Both the position numbers and the translations under genes were made by a program. A model generated the notes under the pieces. The model ran no database searches. It saw nothing but the letters and a program-made list of their open reading frames with translations, and was not told the origin of the DNA. This document shows positions 1 through 7,891 of a DNA stretch of 58,732 nt, piece after piece (positions within the stretch are counted from its first letter, which is position 1; each line of letters starts with the position of its first letter). The stretch is from Bdellovibrionales bacterium. GTDB lineage: Bacteria; Bdellovibrionota; UBA1018. The DNA lies in the NCBI GenBank assembly GCA_016786465.1, contig JAEUWC010000009.1, positions 1-58,732 on the forward strand. The letters are read 5' to 3'.

Positions 1-216
1 GAACTCCTTATGACCCTCGCTCAACTCGATTTATCGCTTAGCTTTTTATTATTAAGCAAATTTCATTGAATTGATTCGAGGTTTCGACAACACCCACTTT
101 TGTAATCTCGGGACGCCTTACGGCTTCCCTGGTCATCGATCCTTTCGTCACGACTACCGCGAGATTCTCAAGCAGGCTGCCTACTACCCACTTTCTCTTC
201 TAAAAAATTCATCTCG

Positions 217-230
217 ATTGTCAAAGAACA
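217..230 (-). promoter_or_regulatory. boxA-like antitermination site
   Basis: On the minus strand the bases read TGTTCTTTGACAAT, very close to the bacterial rRNA boxA consensus TGCTCTTTAACA. In known systems boxA in the nascent RNA recruits NusB-NusE (S10) to stop Rho-dependent termination inside rRNA operons. It lies about 107 bases downstream of the predicted -10 box and about 215 bases before the edge, a normal place in an rrn leader. Confidence 0.65.
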
Positions 231-336
231 CCTGCGAATAGAACCCGACTCAAACAAGACCGGAGGAAAAACCCACCTTTCCGTTCGCTTCAGATTCCGG
301 CTTCACAGCCGCTATCGATTTCGACGCGAGGTCCGT

Positions 337-365
337 CTATTAGCGAATAGAATTACGACCCGCAA
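337..365 (-). promoter_or_regulatory. candidate rrn promoter
   Basis: On the minus strand a TTGCGG -35 box (360-365) and a TAATAG -10 box (337-342) are 17 bases apart. A GC-rich discriminator (GACGGACC) follows, as is usual for stringently controlled promoters, and an AT-rich UP-element-like region lies upstream at about 366-415. The -10 match is weak (3 of 6), so the call depends on position, spacing and the boxA downstream. Confidence 0.45.
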
Positions 366-417
366 GTGCGATTTTAAAAATAGTTTCCACACTTTAAAGT
401 CTTTTATTTTCAATGAC

Positions 418-963
418 TTACACAGACAGAACGCCGTCATCCATTTCAAGAAGCCGTCTGTGAATCCAAGCACGAAGACCCAAACGATCGCGCCGCCAGT
501 CCCCTTGTTCGACTTTTTCAGCCACATTCACAGAAATTCTTCGAACGGTCTTTCCTAGCCGCTTCGATTCCTGTTCCAGAATCTGATGAAACCAAAAATC
601 CAGATCCACCGGTGCACATTTTGAAATCTTGGGAACGCGAATTTCACGCAAAATTCCGCGCATTTTTAGCGAATTTATCGCGACATCTGAAAGATATTGA
701 TGGGCGGGAAACTTCGAAAATACATACCAACTTCGATCGAAAAATTCGGTCGAAAAACTTTTTTCAAAAACATGATCCAAGACTCGCGCGCGATGCCCCG
801 GGGATAAACGCTCGATCCGAAAAAGTACGCCAGGTCTTCTGCCCAGTTTGCCTTGAAAACTTTCAATGCAGATTCGGCAATCCTGTTCCGTGAAATACTT
901 CGGAACCTGAAACCAATAGACACGATTCGCACTCCATCCCCGACATTTTCTTAAAGACCACAT
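418..963 (-). CDS. hypothetical basic protein upstream of the rRNA operon
   Basis: A 181-residue protein I do not recognise. It is rich in Arg, Phe and Trp, has no signal peptide or membrane segment, and carries scattered Cys residues near the N-terminus (CRG, CRIC). The start is ATG at 963 with a purine-rich AAGAAAGGG upstream. It reads in the same direction as the rRNA leader and its stop lies about 50 bases before the predicted rrn promoter, so read-through into rRNA is possible. Alternative frames over the same bases have less natural composition. A DNA- or RNA-binding role would fit the basic charge but is only a guess. Confidence 0.55.
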   Translation of the reverse strand: MWSLRKCRGWSANRVYWFQVPKYFTEQDCRICIESFQGKLGRRPGVLFRIERLSPGHRARVLDHVFEKSFSTEFFDRSWYVFSKFPAHQYLSDVAINSLKMRGILREIRVPKISKCAPVDLDFWFHQILEQESKRLGKTVRRISVNVAEKVEQGDWRRDRLGLRAWIHRRLLEMDDGVLSV

Positions 964-1029
964 CCAACACCCTTTCTTGCTACGACAAATTCAAAAAGTT
1001 GGAATGCCCTTCAGCAAGCGGTGGACCAA

Positions 1030-1045
1030 TGGCACCGGGATTGCT
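1030..1045 (+). promoter_or_regulatory. sigma-54 (-24/-12) promoter
   Basis: TGGCAC at 1030-1035, five bases, then TTGCT at 1041-1045. This matches the RpoN consensus TGGCAC-N5-TTGCW at every conserved base, with the invariant GG (1031-1032) and GC (1043-1044) at the right spacing. Transcription would start near 1056, about 60 bases before the sigma-54 activator gene at 1116. The activator is therefore probably itself under sigma-54 control. Confidence 0.75.
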
Positions 1046-1115
1046 TTAATTCGAGTAAAACCCAAAGGAAGAACAGGATTGAAGGGAGAACCCCACATTC
1101 CTGAATGAGGAAGCC

Positions 1116-2516
1116 ATGCAAAACCCACAGAAGCCTTCGCGAGTCCTGATCATTGACGACGATTCCGTTTTTCAAATGGCCACCAAGTTGGCTTTCAAAG
1201 GGATTTACGAAATTCGATCGGCCTACAACGGCGACGAAGCACTGGCAATTTTGCGAAACCAGGCCGTCGAAATCGTATTGCTGGATATCCAAATGCGAAC
1301 TCCTGACGAAGGATTGAAATTGATCCCAAAGATTCGGGATTTAGATCCAGATTTGCCAATCATCATGACCAGCGGGATGACGGACTATGAATCCGTTCGC
1401 GAAGCCATGCGCCTGGGTGCTTCGGACTACGTTGGAAAAAGCCTAGAACAAGAAGAACTGCTTCATGCAGTTCAGCGGCAGCTAGAAAATCAGAAACTAA
1501 AAACGCGAAACCAACAGAAGGACTTTCAAGCGCGACTTGAGCACAAGACCCACCGATTAGTTGGAAACAGTCCGTCCATTTTAGCGCTTCGAAAAGTCAT
1601 CGACAAAGCACGCGCATCGTCTTTTAACGTCGTGATCACCGGCGAAACGGGAACCGGAAAAGAAGTTGTTGCGCGACAACTTAGGAAAACTTTGGAAGAC
1701 GGCACACTAGAACCTTTCGTAGCAGTGGATTCTGCCACGATTCAAAGCACAACGGCCGAAAGTCAGCTTTTTGGTCACGAAAAAGGGGCATTCACCGGCG
1801 CCGACAAGTCCACGAAAGGAATCTTCGAAGAAGCGTCAGGCGGCATCGTTTACTTTGATGAAGTTGCGAACATGCCCCTGTCGATTCAGTCTAAACTGCT
1901 GCGAGTACTTCAAGAAAAAGAAGTCACCCGTTTAGGATCAAACAAACCGATCCCGTTGGATTTTCGCGTTGTCTGCGCGACAAACCGAAACCTTGAAGAA
2001 ATGGTTTCAAAGGGAGAATTCAAGGACGACTTACTTCAAAGAATTTCCGTCATCCCGATTTCAATCGAGCCCCTGAGGAAGCGCCAAGAAGACATTCCTG
2101 AACTTTTGGCACACTTTTCAAAGAAGCATGGACGGCCCGATTTGAAGTGGTCAGACGATGCGATCCAATGTGTGCGGACTTACACCTGGCCAGGAAACGT
2201 TCGAGAATTGGGAAACCTGGTCGCCTTCGTCATCACGATGGCGGAATCCAATGAGATCGAGATTTCCGACCTTCCCCCAAAGTTTCGGGAAGGCCTGCGC
2301 GGGAGCCCGGCTGTTGAGAATGGGACCCATGGAAAAAGCCTTTATGAACAGGTGGCTGACTTTGAAAAGCAGGTCCTTGGACGTGAACTTGAATCGAGTC
2401 AGGGTAACATTAGCCGAATGGCCCTAAAGCTGGGGATGGACCGATCGCACCTTTATACTAAACTGAAAGAACACGGCCTGCAGAGCAGCCGGTCGGCGCA
2501 AAAGAAATCTGAGTGA
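1116..2516 (+). CDS. sigma-54-dependent response regulator, NtrC family
   Basis: A 466-residue regulator with the full three-domain plan. An N-terminal receiver (about 8-125) has the acidic pocket IIDDD and phospho-acceptor Asp57 in LLDIQM. A central AAA+ domain (about 148-380) has Walker A GETGTGKE (176-183), the sigma-54-contacting loop GAFTGA (224-229) and Walker B IVYFDEV. A Fis-type helix-turn-helix closes the protein (about 425-460). It should oligomerise when phosphorylated and hydrolyse ATP to open RpoN promoters. The receiver Lys is in GKS, not the usual KP. No histidine kinase is adjacent. GAGGAA lies just before the ATG, and the -24/-12 promoter at 1030 suggests autoregulation. trhO and tyrS follow closely and may be co-transcribed. 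Confidence 0.93.
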   Translation: MQNPQKPSRVLIIDDDSVFQMATKLAFKGIYEIRSAYNGDEALAILRNQAVEIVLLDIQMRTPDEGLKLIPKIRDLDPDLPIIMTSGMTDYESVREAMRLGASDYVGKSLEQEELLHAVQRQLENQKLKTRNQQKDFQARLEHKTHRLVGNSPSILALRKVIDKARASSFNVVITGETGTGKEVVARQLRKTLEDGTLEPFVAVDSATIQSTTAESQLFGHEKGAFTGADKSTKGIFEEASGGIVYFDEVANMPLSIQSKLLRVLQEKEVTRLGSNKPIPLDFRVVCATNRNLEEMVSKGEFKDDLLQRISVIPISIEPLRKRQEDIPELLAHFSKKHGRPDLKWSDDAIQCVRTYTWPGNVRELGNLVAFVITMAESNEIEISDLPPKFREGLRGSPAVENGTHGKSLYEQVADFEKQVLGRELESSQGNISRMALKLGMDRSHLYTKLKEHGLQSSRSAQKKSE

Positions 2517-2551
2517 CTTGGCGAAATCAGACAGGTAAAGGTTTTCGTACC

Positions 2552-3361
2552 GTGAAAGTCCGTAACGTTGCGTTTTATCGATTTCTTCCCGTTGCGGATC
2601 GCCTGGGTGTCAACCGTGCGATCTGGACGGAATTTTTAGAACCCAATCAGCAAAACCCCGCGTGGAAATTCTATTTCGAAGATCTTCGCGCCCAGGTCCG
2701 TCGCATTTTATTGGCACTGGATATCAAGGGTTCAGCGATCCTAAGCCCAGAAGGTGTGAATATTTTCTTGGCGGGACCCGCAGGCGATCTTGAAGCCGCC
2801 TGCTTGAGAATTCGAGAAATCCCTGAGCTTGCTGGCCTTCAAGATGAAGACTTTAAATGGAGCGATTCAGAAACGAACCCTTTTGAAAGATTAAAGGTCA
2901 AGCTGAAGCGCGAGATCATCCCGATGCGTCGCCTGGATGTTCACCCAGAACTAGAAACGGCACCGCGCCTGGACCCTTCGACGCTGAAGCAGTGGTTGGA
3001 CCAAAAAAAGAGGGTCGTTTTGGTTGATACCCGAAACGATTACGAAACCGCCAAGGGCACCTTTGAAGGAGCCCTGGATTGGGGCCTGAAGAACTTTCAG
3101 CAGTTTCCGGGCGAGCTTGAAAAACGTACCGAAGAGCTTTCGAAGATCGCAGGAGAAGCCCCCATTGTGATGTTTTGTACGGGCGGAATTCGTTGTGAAA
3201 AAGCAACCGCTTTGGCTCAGAATCTGGGTCTAAAGAATGTTTTTCAGCTAGAAGGCGGAATCTTGCGGTACTTTGAAAAAGCAGGATCCGATCATTACAC
3301 TGGAAGCTGTTTTGTTTTTGATGAACGGGTCGCACTGGATTCCGAACTTCACGCGATCTGA
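2552..3361 (+). CDS. trhO: tRNA uridine(34) hydroxylase TrhO, rhodanese-fold (UPF0176/YceA)
   Basis: Matches the TrhO/YceA family, which makes 5-hydroxyuridine at the wobble base of tRNAs with molecular oxygen. An N-terminal acylphosphatase-like region has SPEGVN (family form REGIN), and the rhodanese domain carries the family motif CTGGIRCEKA with both Cys residues. I chose GTG at 2552 because the family begins at the strand RNVAFYRF and AGGTAAAGG lies about 10 bases upstream. The longer frame from GTG 2513 would overlap the previous stop and add 13 atypical residues. With this start it is 269 residues, slightly short for the family. tyrS follows 19 bases later, giving a small translation-related group. 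Confidence 0.88.
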   Translation: MKVRNVAFYRFLPVADRLGVNRAIWTEFLEPNQQNPAWKFYFEDLRAQVRRILLALDIKGSAILSPEGVNIFLAGPAGDLEAACLRIREIPELAGLQDEDFKWSDSETNPFERLKVKLKREIIPMRRLDVHPELETAPRLDPSTLKQWLDQKKRVVLVDTRNDYETAKGTFEGALDWGLKNFQQFPGELEKRTEELSKIAGEAPIVMFCTGGIRCEKATALAQNLGLKNVFQLEGGILRYFEKAGSDHYTGSCFVFDERVALDSELHAI

Positions 3362-3380
3362 CGCAATCTAAGGAAAGAAC

Positions 3381-4691
3381 ATGGCCCCATCGAAAGACTT
3401 TGCATCGCTTTACGACGAACTAGAATGGCGTGGGATTCTTTACCAAGTCACCGATCCTTCACTTAAAGATCGAATGAAATCGCCCATGACGTTCTACGTG
3501 GGATTTGACCCAACTTCCGACAGTCTTCACTTGGGTAGCTTGCTTCCGGTCGTGACGATGAAACGTTTTCAACAAGCAGGACACCGGCCGCTTTTTTTGG
3601 TGGGTGGTGCTACGGGATTGATCGGAGATCCCAGCGGCAAGACACAAGAACGGGTTTTACTGACCCCCGAAACGGTTCAAACGAATATTAACGGAATCCG
3701 GAAAGTTGCCGAACGCTTTTTAGATTTTTCGGGTCCGCACGCCACCAAGATCGTCAACAACATCGATTGGATCGGCGGGATGGGTGCCATCGCTTTCCTT
3801 CGAGATGTCGGCAAACATTTTACCGTGAACATGATGTTGGGAAAAGATTCGGTGAAGGGTCGCCTGGAAAGCCGCGATCATGGAATTTCTTACACTGAAT
3901 TTTCTTACATGATTTTGCAAAGCTACGATTTCTACCATCTACAAAAGACTGAAAACTGTCACCTGCAAATGGGTGGCTCGGACCAGTGGGGAAACATTAC
4001 CGCTGGGATCGACCTGATTCGCAGAATGAACGCCGCGGAAGGCGAAGAAGTCGCTCACGCTCACGTTTTTGGCTTAACTTGGCCCCTGGTGACCAAGTCA
4101 GATGGAACAAAGTTTGGAAAATCAGAAGCTGGAAACGTTTGGCTAGACGGGGTTCGAACCACTGCTTATCAGTTCTACCAGTACTTGCTGCAAACCCCAG
4201 ATTCGGATGTCATTCGGTTTTTGAAACTTTTCAGTTTCAAATCGAAAGCCGAAATCGAAGCGCTTGAAAAGCAGGTCCAGACCGATCCTGCCGCAAGGGC
4301 TGCTCAAAAAGAGCTTGCACGTGAACTGACCGAACTGGTCCATGGCAAGGCTGAAGTCCAAGGCGTTGAAGCCGCATCCGGCGCACTTTTCGGGGGCGGT
4401 GATCTGAGCGGAATGTCACTATCGGCTTTGAAAACTGCATTTGCTGAAGCGCCCGCAACAAAGAAAGAACGTCTTTCCGGTGAAGTTCCATTGATTGATC
4501 TTTTGGTGGAAACCGGACTTTGTTCGTCAAAGGGAGCGGCCAGGAAAGACCTTGAGGGCGGAGGAATTTACCTGAACCAGGTTCGCGTCGAAGACGTCAA
4601 GAAAGTCATTCAGACGACCGACTTACTTCACGGTCAAATGGTCGTTTTGCGTAAAGGTAAAAAGAACTATCACTTGGTCTTTTTCGGATAG
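3381..4691 (+). CDS. tyrS: tyrosyl-tRNA synthetase
   Basis: Class I aminoacyl-tRNA synthetase of 436 residues that charges tRNA-Tyr. The HIGH-type motif is HLGS (50-53) in the typical context YVGFDPTSDSLHLGS, and the KMSKS loop is the tyrosine-specific KFGKS form near residue 240. LQSYDFYHL and QMGGSDQWGNI are the tyrosine-binding signatures. A C-terminal S4 RNA-binding domain (about 372-436) starts at VPLIDLLVETGL. AAGGAAAG precedes the ATG. The 3' end overlaps the convergent EEP-family gene by 22 bp. Confidence 0.97.
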   Translation: MAPSKDFASLYDELEWRGILYQVTDPSLKDRMKSPMTFYVGFDPTSDSLHLGSLLPVVTMKRFQQAGHRPLFLVGGATGLIGDPSGKTQERVLLTPETVQTNINGIRKVAERFLDFSGPHATKIVNNIDWIGGMGAIAFLRDVGKHFTVNMMLGKDSVKGRLESRDHGISYTEFSYMILQSYDFYHLQKTENCHLQMGGSDQWGNITAGIDLIRRMNAAEGEEVAHAHVFGLTWPLVTKSDGTKFGKSEAGNVWLDGVRTTAYQFYQYLLQTPDSDVIRFLKLFSFKSKAEIEALEKQVQTDPAARAAQKELARELTELVHGKAEVQGVEAASGALFGGGDLSGMSLSALKTAFAEAPATKKERLSGEVPLIDLLVETGLCSSKGAARKDLEGGGIYLNQVRVEDVKKVIQTTDLLHGQMVVLRKGKKNYHLVFFG

Positions 4692-5419
4692 TGGAAGTCG
4701 ACGTAAATCGGCAGGTGATCTGAAATACGGCTCCAGCTAAAATTCTTTCCGTTCACCAATTCACTATTCACGACGTCCAGATTCCTAAAATAGATTCGGT
4801 CCAGCGGAAGCAAAGGCATGAAACTTGGAAATGTCTTAATCACTTTTCCAGCTAAAGATTCGAAGGCTTCCGTTACGGAAAGTTCTTCTTTGATCTTGTA
4901 ATGCACGCCCAAGTCCCAGTCATTGAAATCGCCACAGATCACCAGGGGTTGATCGCTTGGGATCTTGTCTTGAATATAGGCTGCTAGGACCCGAAGTTGC
5001 CTGGACCGTTCACGAGCAAAAAGGCTGAGGTGCAGCGTGATCAAATGCAAAAATGTTTCGTTGCCATCCTTAAGGTCCAAGCGAACATGAAGTGCGCCGC
5101 GAGACTCGACCCGATTGGCGGTTAGTTTAAGGTTGAAAGATTCGGCGATGGGAAATTCAGACAAAACAGCATTTCCGTGATGGCCCCCGGGATAGACGGC
5201 ATTCTGGCCATAAGAATGGTGAGTCCAGACTTGGTCCGCCAGGAATTCAAATTGCTGCTCGGAGCCTTTTACTTCTTGAAGTGCCATGATCTGACAACCC
5301 GTCGAGGTAATCGCTTTTTTCAGATCCGGAAGGACACGGGTGATGCCATCCAACCCCCGTCCCTTGTGAATATTATAGGTCATCACGCGAAAGGTAGATT
5401 TTATACCCACTTGATCCAC
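4670..5419 (-). CDS. endonuclease/exonuclease/phosphatase (EEP) family hydrolase
   Basis: A 249-residue metal-dependent hydrolase of the EEP superfamily. Visible motifs are VMTYNIHKG (metal site), ALQEVKG (catalytic Glu), VICGDFNDWD (Asp/Asn pair), LDRIYF and the closing SDHLPI, in the right order. Members cleave phosphodiesters or phosphomonoesters in DNA, phosphoinositides or sphingomyelin. The substrate cannot be told from sequence. There is no signal peptide. It overlaps the upstream phospholipase D-type gene by 19 bp, so the two are probably translationally coupled, and the same pairing of EEP and cardiolipin synthase-like proteins in other bacteria hints at lipid metabolism. Confidence 0.85.
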   Translation of the reverse strand: MDQVGIKSTFRVMTYNIHKGRGLDGITRVLPDLKKAITSTGCQIMALQEVKGSEQQFEFLADQVWTHHSYGQNAVYPGGHHGNAVLSEFPIAESFNLKLTANRVESRGALHVRLDLKDGNETFLHLITLHLSLFARERSRQLRVLAAYIQDKIPSDQPLVICGDFNDWDLGVHYKIKEELSVTEAFESLAGKVIKTFPSFMPLLPLDRIYFRNLDVVNSELVNGKNFSWSRISDHLPIYVDFHYPKKTK

Positions 5420-6552
5420 CTTCTTAATACGGCTTCAAAAAGTCGCCGGATCCAGCGCCTTTTTCGCCATGTTTCAACGGTCATTTCCGTAGACCGACCC
5501 AGCGCGCTGAGAATTTCGTACTGAAGATCTTTTCGGCTGGATTCGCTTTGTACGACGACGTCAGCTTCCAGGTTTAAGTGAAAACTTCGACGCGTCCAAT
5601 TTGACGAACCGACGATTGCAAAATCGCGGGTCAGAAAAACCTTCGCGTGAAGGATGGCTTTTTGAAAAAAGAAAACCCTGACACCTCGACGAAGCAACGA
5701 ACCCACGAAAATGCCGTTGATGATGTCCATAAAAAAGACGTCTGAAGTTTCTGGAAGCAGAACTCGCACGTCCAACCCCCGGTCTCGGGCACGTCGCAGC
5801 AACCGCAAAAGCCAAAGCGACGGGGCAAAATAGGGGGTCACGGCCCATAGTTTTTCTTCAGTGGCGGTCAGGGACCTTCGCCAAAAAGCGGTGTGCGCGC
5901 GTCGAAGCCTTCGACTGGAATTGACCCAGGCTAAGGGTTCCGCCCCCGGCCGAATCGATGCCAAGCGCTTTCGCCTTTCGGCAACCGAATCTGACCATTC
6001 AGCTTCGAAGGCGCTTTCAAAGACTTGGATTCCCGAACCCCGAACCTTCACCATACAATCGCGCCAAAATCGCTTACCCCGGTAGGATTCAAAGATGTCG
6101 TCGGATACGTTCATCCCTCCGACAAAACCGATTTTCGAATCAATGATTGCAACTTTTCGGTGGTTTCTTCGGTTCATGTACTTAAACCGAAAAGGTTCAC
6201 CCATCAGAATCGCTAAAAGATTGCGAAGTGCGGATCGTTTCTGCTGCCATGCAGCCGGGCCAAAGACTTTGACCTGGATCCCCAGCTTTTCCATCCATTC
6301 GGTGCGACGATTGCTCCACCCCGGGTTCCCTAATCCGTCGACCATCAGACGAACCTTAACGCCCCTGCGCCCGGCCGCGCGAAGCGCCCGCACTAGGCGT
6401 CGACCCGCGCGATCCAATTCGAAAATATAGGATTCGATCGAAACAGAATGCCGAGCGTGTTCGATGTCCTGAATCAGTGCGCGAAAGTAGTCTTCGCCAC
6501 GGAAGTAGACCTTTTCTTCGACCCAGCGACTGTGCCACTGATGGGTTCTCAT
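5401..6552 (-). CDS. phospholipase D / cardiolipin synthase-like protein
   Basis: A 383-residue protein with the duplicated PLD fold. The first HKD motif is intact: HRKVAIID followed by GFVGGMN. The second reads HAKVFLTRDFAIVGSSN, in which the Asp is one residue late and the loop to GSSN is one residue short, so the second active-site half may be altered. Cardiolipin synthases use the two HKD motifs to transfer a phosphatidyl group. This one lacks the N-terminal membrane helices of ClsA, resembling ClsB in size. The start is ATG at 6552, 42 bases from the divergent PilZ gene. It overlaps the EEP hydrolase downstream. Confidence 0.85.
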   Translation of the reverse strand: MRTHQWHSRWVEEKVYFRGEDYFRALIQDIEHARHSVSIESYIFELDRAGRRLVRALRAAGRRGVKVRLMVDGLGNPGWSNRRTEWMEKLGIQVKVFGPAAWQQKRSALRNLLAILMGEPFRFKYMNRRNHRKVAIIDSKIGFVGGMNVSDDIFESYRGKRFWRDCMVKVRGSGIQVFESAFEAEWSDSVAERRKRLASIRPGAEPLAWVNSSRRLRRAHTAFWRRSLTATEEKLWAVTPYFAPSLWLLRLLRRARDRGLDVRVLLPETSDVFFMDIINGIFVGSLLRRGVRVFFFQKAILHAKVFLTRDFAIVGSSNWTRRSFHLNLEADVVVQSESSRKDLQYEILSALGRSTEMTVETWRKRRWIRRLFEAVLRRWIKWV

Positions 6553-6594
6553 TTTCTAAAGTTCCGATAGAATCGTATCAAAGGTCAACCCACG

Positions 6595-7356
6595 ATGAAG
6601 TCTGATACCCGAGTTTTTATAGACGCAGCGATTCGATTCGAGATTCTTGGGGAAACCTACGAGTTTTCGAAGCAGCCGGTTTCGGCCTATGGGGTCAGCG
6701 GAATGGACTGGGGTAAGCTGACGTCGACTTCGGGTTTTGGACAAAGATTTGGAAAAAAGATTCGAATCCAAGTTCGCATCCACGAAGGTGCGGATTCGAT
6801 GGACTTTGATTGCGAGGCGATCGTCACTCGCGAGATCACCCAACAAGAAGAACTTTTCGGGCTTCATTTTCTTTTGGATCCAAAAACCCAAAGCCAATTG
6901 AAAAAATTGATCGCGGACAAGGGGTACCTGCCCAAAAGTTACACCCGAAAGTACCCACGCATTCCATCGAACCAATTGATCCAGACTTTTCCTCTGCGCG
7001 CGATGGTCACCGCAAGAACCCCCGCCAGTTCCGGGCTTCCCGTGGATCAAAGCTATATCTTTGATGTCGCGAACCTGAGCCCAACGGGTGCCCTTCTTTC
7101 GACAGAAAATCCGAACACGATTTCGATTGTTCCTGGGACTAGAATCCGGATGGCCTTGGAACCGCGTGGCTGGTTTGCAAAACCCATTCAAACGGCAGCA
7201 TTGATTTGTCGAGCGACAGACGAAATCAATCCTTCTTCGGGGAATTTCATTCGATTCATTGGCGTGAGCTTTCAGGAAATGGATGCCGCGAATCGAGAAA
7301 ATTTTTTGGAGCTTTTGAAAGATATTCTGGCGCGTTTGAAGTCGCTTGAGCCCTAG
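6595..7356 (+). CDS. PilZ domain protein, candidate c-di-GMP receptor
   Basis: A 253-residue protein. Its C-terminal half contains the PilZ signature: an RKYPR element (RxxxR) near residue 118 and NLSPTG (the [D/N]xSxxG motif) near residue 160, then a beta-barrel-like stretch. These are the residues that bind cyclic di-GMP in characterised PilZ proteins. The N-terminal half (1-110) ends its first strands with AYGVSGMDWGKL and may be a degenerate second PilZ or YcgR-N-like domain. It stands alone, divergent from the PLD gene. Which process it controls cannot be told from here. Confidence 0.75.
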   Translation: MKSDTRVFIDAAIRFEILGETYEFSKQPVSAYGVSGMDWGKLTSTSGFGQRFGKKIRIQVRIHEGADSMDFDCEAIVTREITQQEELFGLHFLLDPKTQSQLKKLIADKGYLPKSYTRKYPRIPSNQLIQTFPLRAMVTARTPASSGLPVDQSYIFDVANLSPTGALLSTENPNTISIVPGTRIRMALEPRGWFAKPIQTAALICRATDEINPSSGNFIRFIGVSFQEMDAANRENFLELLKDILARLKSLEP

Positions 7357-7478
7357 TTTTCACGGGAAAGTCTGACCGCTGTTTTGAGAAATTCTGTCCC
7401 ATGCAAGTATCCAGAACCCTGCTGGATCGAATCTGAGGCTGGAACGACCGTTGCTAAGGTTAGGGGTAGGAGACAAAT

Positions 7479-7670
7479 ATGAAGAAGAATATTCATCCAT
7501 ACGAGAGAGCTGTTCGTGTTGTCGCTGGTTTGGTCTTGGTCAGTTTTGCTTTCATTGGCCCAGCAAATCTTTGGTTTCTTTTGGGCCTGATTCCTTTGGC
7601 AACAGGTCTAGTGGGCTGGTGCCCTCCTTACGCGATGTTGGGAATCAGTACCTGCCCAAAGACCCAGTAA
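7479..7670 (+). CDS. small DUF2892 / YgaP-type membrane protein
   Basis: A 63-residue protein. It begins MKKNIHPYERAVRVVAG, the usual opening of the DUF2892 (YgaP transmembrane) family, and has two closely spaced hydrophobic segments (about 14-30 and 33-50) joined by a short Pro/Asn turn. The family's typical WCPPYAMLGISTC end is present, with two Cys residues. In E. coli YgaP this region anchors a rhodanese domain in the inner membrane; here it stands alone, as in many bacteria. The Shine-Dalgarno site TAGGAG precedes the ATG, and a strong terminator follows 27 bases after the stop. Confidence 0.85.
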   Translation: MKKNIHPYERAVRVVAGLVLVSFAFIGPANLWFLLGLIPLATGLVGWCPPYAMLGISTCPKTQ

Positions 7671-7696
7671 TTACCCGGCGAAAACTGCCAAAAAGT

Positions 7697-7745
7697 AAAA
7701 AGGCCTTTCAAGGTGTCCATCTGGATCTTGTCAGGCCTTTTTTAT
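7697..7745. terminator. bidirectional intrinsic terminator
   Basis: The arms AAAAAGGCCT (7697-7706) and AGGCCTTTTT (7733-7742) are perfectly complementary, with a T-run on the plus strand and an A-run that becomes a U-run on the minus strand. The loop is long (26 bases). It sits between the convergent DUF2892 gene and tRNA-Ala and probably ends both transcripts. Confidence 0.75.
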
Positions 7746-7747
7746 TT

Positions 7748-7823
7748 TGGTGGAGGTGAACGGATTCGAACCGATGACCCCCTGCTTGCAAAGCAGGTGC
7801 TCTACCAACTGAGCTACACCCCC
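7748..7823 (-). tRNA. tRNA-Ala (anticodon UGC)
   Basis: On the minus strand a complete 76-base cloverleaf. The acceptor stem GGGGGTG pairs with CACCTCC (one G-U), the D-arm contains AGCTCAGTTGGTAGAGC, the anticodon loop is TTTGCAA with anticodon TGC, and the T-arm contains GGTTCGAATCC. The 3' CCA is encoded. It is a single-copy gene here, outside any rRNA operon. Confidence 0.97.
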
Positions 7824-7842
7824 ACGATTTGGAAGAGTCCTT

Positions 7843-7871
7843 GTCTTAAGAGAATTCGCAGGAACTTGCAA
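7843..7871 (-). promoter_or_regulatory. candidate promoter of tRNA-Ala
   Basis: On the minus strand TTGCAA (7866-7871) and TAAGAC (7843-7848) are 17 bases apart, with the -10 ending 20 bases before the mature tRNA 5' end. The -35 matches 4 of 6 consensus bases and the -10 only 3 of 6, so this rests mainly on position and spacing. Confidence 0.4.
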
Positions 7872-7891
7872 TCCCTGATATGGTTTTGGGC

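Larger units (their letters stand above)
1..416 (-). promoter_or_regulatory. leader region of an rRNA operon reading out of the left edge
   Basis: No protein gene is convincing in this stretch. On the minus strand it reads as the untranslated leader of a ribosomal RNA operon: an AT-rich upstream region, a promoter-like pair at 337-365, a boxA antitermination site at 217-230, then about 215 non-coding bases up to the window edge. The 16S rRNA gene should begin just beyond position 1. The rRNA gene itself is not in the window, so the assignment rests on boxA, the promoter and the lack of coding potential. Confidence 0.6.

Noticed and set aside
612-893. A 93-codon open frame on the plus strand inside the first hypothetical gene
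   Set aside because: It overlaps the minus-strand gene completely and has no ribosome-binding site; the minus frame is longer and has one.
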